NCBI GenBank assembly: GCA_029783825.1
Contig: JAREIK010002440.1
Coordinates: forward strand, 620,001 to 684,000
Origin: Sapria himalayana
Taxonomy: Eukaryota; Streptophyta; Magnoliopsida; Malpighiales; Rafflesiaceae
Direction: 5' to 3'
Length of the DNA stretch: 64,000 bases
The translations under genes were made by a program, and so were the position numbers. Numbering within the stretch: position 1 is the first letter of the stretch; each line of letters begins with the position of its first letter. Positions 60,130 to 64,000 of this stretch are shown here, in pieces. The notes under the pieces were generated by a model. It was not told the DNA's origin, did not search any database, and was given only the letters and a program-made list of their open reading frames with translations.

Positions 60130-62560
60130 AAAATTCATCTTAATAATATTGATTAATTTACACTTAAAGCCTTTGATGATCATGTCAGTTAGAATTTAGG
60201 GGAAACACTTGATTGCTTATGTACATCCACAAAATGGATTAACAAAAATTTTTATTAAACAGTTCTAATTGATTCCTCAATCTTTATTTCTGAGGACAAA
60301 GTTACTTGTTTTTGATTGGGGACATATCGGTTTATATATTGCAACATTTATTTGTATTTGACTGAATGTTAATCATTAATAGTTGCTAATTCAATTGGTA
60401 TATGGTCAAATTTTAACTCTTTCTAATTTAAGAGTGTTTAAATGCATCGTATATATTCCAATTGTATCTCTATAATGCTCAAAAATAGGCCCTCAATGTT
60501 GATTGCGAATATATATTAATTTTGATTTATCATCAATTATCAAGTGTTTTGAATTTTTGACAGGAAATATTTTTAGAACATGATTTATGGATTATCATTT
60601 TGATGAGATTAATTTTTCATTATTATGGGGAGATAAGATATCAAATGAGGAAGAATGTGAAATTATTTAGAATGTATCATTTATGTCTCATCTATGACAT
60701 GCATGAAATTGTTTAGATAAGCTATTCAATATGAAAATGAAGTGCAAAGAATTATTCATCTTTAGAATATTGTTAGTAAGTTGCTTGATGCATTTACAGA
60801 TACAATTAAAGTAACTAAGTCTTATATATCAGCTGTAAACACACTATTAAGGATAAATATATTAATTAGAAAAATTATTATTATGATAACTAATGAATCA
60901 TCTATGATATGCCTGAAATATGATTGATCATTGGATTCAAAAGATTTTATTTTTTGGAAGAAAAAAATATAAAGAGCAATAAAACATAAGTTTTGAATAA
61001 AATAAAATAATACTTTTTAAGAAGTTATTCTCATAATTTCTAAAATAATAATCCTCTAAGAGAAAAGTGTCATTGAAGTGACACGTGTCCTTGAAGAATT
61101 AATAGTCCATGAAGAAATAAAAAATCATGAAAATGCATAAATACTTGCAAATGATTAAATTTTATTAAATTATGCATCCATAGAGGAATTATGAGATTAT
61201 AAAAAAAATGACTATTAATGATATATGTCACAGTAAATGTCATATTAAACATGATTAGTTAGAGTAGAATAAAGTAATTCAAATAGAATTGTATTCTCTA
61301 GCAAAATACTAAGTATTTGGGCATATAGTTCCAACACTCAATAATGTGAAATTTGTAGATTACAAATGAGTATTTGAAAGAAAACATAATGATAGAAATA
61401 AAGTTGCTAGATACAAAATATGTTTTATCGCATAAGATTTTTTATAAAGACATGAAATTGATTATGAAAAAATATTAACATGTAATGAATATTATTATGA
61501 AAAACTTGTAGTTTGTCGCTCTCAAGAGGACTAGAAATGCATTTTATGGATATAGTTACTATATATTTGTCTGACATATTAGAAAATAATGCTAAAATAA
61601 AAATTACATAAGATTTTTAATTGCCTCAAGCAAATACATTACAATCATGAAATATATGTTTATTTAAGGTGAGATGTTCATTATATGGATTAAAATAATC
61701 TAGAAGAATGTAATATACTCATTTGAGTGAGTATTTGATCAAGAATGAATATATTGATAATCATATATGCTCTTGTTTTTTTATAAAGAAATTAAAATTA
61801 GGATGTCATATTTCTAGTATATATTGATGATATAAATTTATTTGGGACTTATGAACACCTCACAAGAGTGGCTTAATATTTAAAGAATGGGTTTGAGATG
61901 AGAGACTTGGGAAAAATTGAATATTATCTCGACATGCAAATTGAACATAAGGCTAAAGAAATTCTCATATATCAATCAACATATGTCGAAAAAGTATTGA
62001 AATGATTTAACTTGGATAGATCATATCTATTAAGTTTTCCAATGATTGTTAGATCCATTGATTTTAAGAAAGAAATTTTTCATTTAAAAGAATAAAATGA
62101 ACTATTATTTAGTCATAAAATATCATATCTTAGTGTAATTGATATTTTATTATACTTAACATAGTATACAAGACTAGATATTATATTTTTAATTAATTTG
62201 TTAGTAAGATTTAGCACTGTATTAACCCAAAGACACTAGAATGATGTAAAACATATCTTATGTTACTTTCATGGGATTGTAAATTTGGCTTTATTTTATT
62301 CAAAAGAATCGACTCTATAAAGATACATATCTCACAATGCGCTCTACAAACAGGGTTTGTATTTACATCTAATAATATTATAATTTCTTTGTAATCAACT
62401 AAATAGAATTTGATCGCCACTTATTCTAATTACTTTGAGATAATTATACTCCATGAATCAAGTTGTGAATATATATGATTAAGATCAATGATATAACACA
62501 TTTTTGGTGTATGTGGGTTATCTTTGATTACAAATATTCCAATAATAATTTATGAAAAAA
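60130..62560 (+). pseudogene. Copia pol pseudogene (integrase, reverse transcriptase, RNase H)
   Basis: Integrase C-terminal phrases are readable at 60200-60620 (HPQNGL near 60227, RTKLPVFDWGH-like near 60295, YHFDEINF near 60595). The reverse transcriptase catalytic box is YIDD at 61820-61831, followed by EMRDLGKIEYYLDMQIEH (from about 61892) and IYQSTYVEKVLK. Further on, YTRLDIIFLINLLVRF-like and ATYSNYFEIIILHESS-like segments (62165 and 62415 on) correspond to the start and core of Copia RNase H. Stops and shifts occur every 20-60 codons, so the polyprotein is dead although the catalytic Asp pair is kept. Confidence 0.82.
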
Positions 62561-63044
62561 ATAGTGTGTATTGAATAAATCAAAGAATGATATGTCAAGA
62601 GTGACATAAGCGAGCATTATCTCACCAAAGCTTTTCTTTACTTATGAGTTTCTGATGCCATTAAATTGAAGTGAAACAAATATAGTCAATTGATAGTATT
62701 GTAAATTTTTTTTACCAAAATTTGTCATCATCAACATTCAATAAATTAACATATGATATTTGAATGTGTCAAGTTTGTGATTAGTAAAATTGATACTCAT
62801 TAAGGGGAGTTTTATCATCAAGTTCATTGTTTATCTGGATATATGTATGCTATGCTCATTTTATTTTCTTAGGTTTTTTTTTATTGATTTTTACTGACAA
62901 GGTCTTAATGAGATATCATCTTTAGTGCATTAAATATTACTTTAAAATTTTTAAAATATTGTATTCATTTTTCTTTGTTGCATGTTTTGTCACAAGGTTT
63001 TACTATCTAAGTTTTAATGTGTCAGTTATTTAAGTATGGTGGTA

Positions 63045-63240
63045 TATATGAGAGTATTATAAATATGATGGATGATCACACATCTTCTTATTAAGTAACA
63101 TTCTCTTTTTATCTTAAAGGCTTTTGAGCTTTTCTATATTCATTTATTTCTTCATATTTTTAAGTATCTTTTCATTTTCAAGATTGGGAGCTTATAAAAG
63201 GGTGGACTTTAGAAAATAATTTATTCTTCAAATTTTTCTT
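63045..63240 (+). repeat. 3' LTR remnant of the Copia element
   Basis: Starts near gagtattataaatatgatgg and contains gggagcttataaaagggtgg (63187-63206), which looks like a TATA-box promoter region as expected in the U3/R part of an LTR. Its right end is not defined. Confidence 0.65.
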
Positions 63241-63339
63241 TCTTTTCCTTACTTTTATAATAATATTGATTTTAATTTTATAAAAGTTTGGTTTAATTGG
63301 TATTTTATAGTTGTTAATTCATTTGGCCTCCATGAGCAT

Positions 63340-64000
63340 CTTAGATTTAGGATACTTGGGTTCAATTAAGAGAAGTAAGTGAAGGGAGGATTGAAAATGA
63401 AATGAGAGAGAGAAAAAAGGAATTGGAGCAAAATTTATATATTATGATTGGAGCAAGTCATAAGTTTGATGCTCACAAACAAAATAAAATACAAAATAAA
63501 CAAAATAATTGATAAAACAAATTGGAACCTTGATCCCTCCCTCTAGTTGGTGCTAACATATCATAAACATCAAATTTGGAAGAAAAAAAAGATATTTTTG
63601 ATTCTTTGAGTATTTTGCGATGGTGCTTACAATATTTTTTTCATTGATGAGCGCATAGATCATAGTTATTGAACTATATTGATTCTTATTTCATATAAAA
63701 TGATAATAAATTTTAATATGTTTTGTCAACTAATGAAATGTTGGATAAGCAGTAATGTATTGAGTTGTATGATTATCACATAAAATTTTATTAGTTTTGA
63801 ACTAATAGGCATAACTCTTCTATAAATTAATTTATTTATTGAAGCTCACAAGTAATTATTATCATAGTTTTATACTTTGATTTTGTATTAGATCTGAAAA
63901 TAATAATTTGTCATTTATTTTTTTATGAGATAAGATTGTCTCTAAAAAAATATAAAATTTTATAGTAGATTTCTTATTTATAATTGTTAAAGCATAGTTA
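63340..64000 (-). mobile_element. Copia 3' remnant, cut by the window edge
   Basis: The sequence has the same order as the 26830-27950 remnant. A gaga-rich start and an aatttatatattatga segment come first, then acaaaataaacaaaataatt, then a line near 63525-63555 ending ctccctctagttggtg. A decayed RNase H on the - strand follows (near 63860-63950, comparable with the 27360-27440 segment). It continues past 64000. Confidence 0.5.

Larger units (their letters stand above)
59310..63240 (+). mobile_element. Copia-type LTR retrotransposon, decayed, with both LTR remnants
   Basis: A left segment (about 59333-59455) and a right segment (about 63057-63170) are copies of one LTR. Both read aaatatggtagatga or aaatatgatggatga, then catcttctt, aagtaa, cattta or aattta, and tttatttctt. 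Between them are integrase, reverse transcriptase and RNase H remnants on the + strand in Copia order. Gag and protease could not be found, and the distance between LTRs (about 3.7 kb) is short for a full element, so the 5' part is deleted or unreadable. Confidence 0.8.

Noticed and set aside
43158..64000. Search for the next MPPB exon (expected to begin near PDCLDDL)
   Set aside because: No segment with that coding sequence and an AG acceptor was recognised on the + strand.

Overview
This is a 64 kb piece of an AT-rich plant nuclear genome. Both the one host gene and the transposon families (RICESLEEPER-like hAT, Copia, and a LINE with a DUF4283-type ORF1) point to a flowering plant. The very long introns packed with transposons fit a large-intron lineage such as some monocots (palms, orchids, yams), but the exact taxon cannot be fixed from this sequence. 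No bacterial, organellar, rRNA or tRNA sequence was recognised.

The only host gene recognised is on the + strand: an internal part of the beta subunit of the mitochondrial processing peptidase (MPPB, an M16 metallopeptidase). Four consecutive exons were found at 14550-14714, 14798-14935, 30444-30595 and 43049-43157. All have GT-AG borders, matching phases and open frames, and together encode about 188 residues. The introns between them are 83 bp, 15,508 bp and 12,453 bp. The exons before and after are not in the window, so the flanking introns must exceed 14.5 kb and 20.8 kb if the gene is complete. Almost everything else in the window is transposon debris inside these introns.

Layout: 0.7-2.6 kb is a pyrimidine-rich degenerate repeat block. 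2.8-8.3 kb is a decayed LINE on the - strand. 9-14.5 kb holds hAT elements, the last of which ends 95 bp before an MPPB exon. 15.5-18.2 kb is a nest of two different hAT transposase pseudogenes with a MITE inside. 18.7-23.1 kb is a 4.36 kb hAT element on the - strand. 23.2-28 kb holds Copia remnants, microsatellites and a short MITE. 31-41 kb holds AT-rich decayed repeats, tandem duplications and small MITEs. 43.5-46.4 kb holds two MITEs of different families. 47.9-48.2 kb is a 51-bp minisatellite. 48.5-51.6 kb and 53.4-57.2 kb are two more hAT elements, the second being the best preserved. 59.3-63.2 kb is a Copia element with remnants of two LTRs. The window ends in another Copia fragment.

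The strongest pattern is one hAT superfamily group with ends like TAGAGGTGTCAAA. It is present as long transposase-bearing copies and as short non-autonomous copies. Target-site duplications of 8 bp could be read directly for most of them: seven of this group are perfect, and an eighth perfect one belongs to a separate MITE family. All transposases are broken. In three copies of this group the Trp codons expected in the C-terminal hAT region are replaced by stops, and one of these positions is also a stop in a fourth. I found no evidence of a new multi-gene biological system. The observations worth a second look are the intron architecture, the hAT family history, and several unexplained tandem or inverted repeat arrays.
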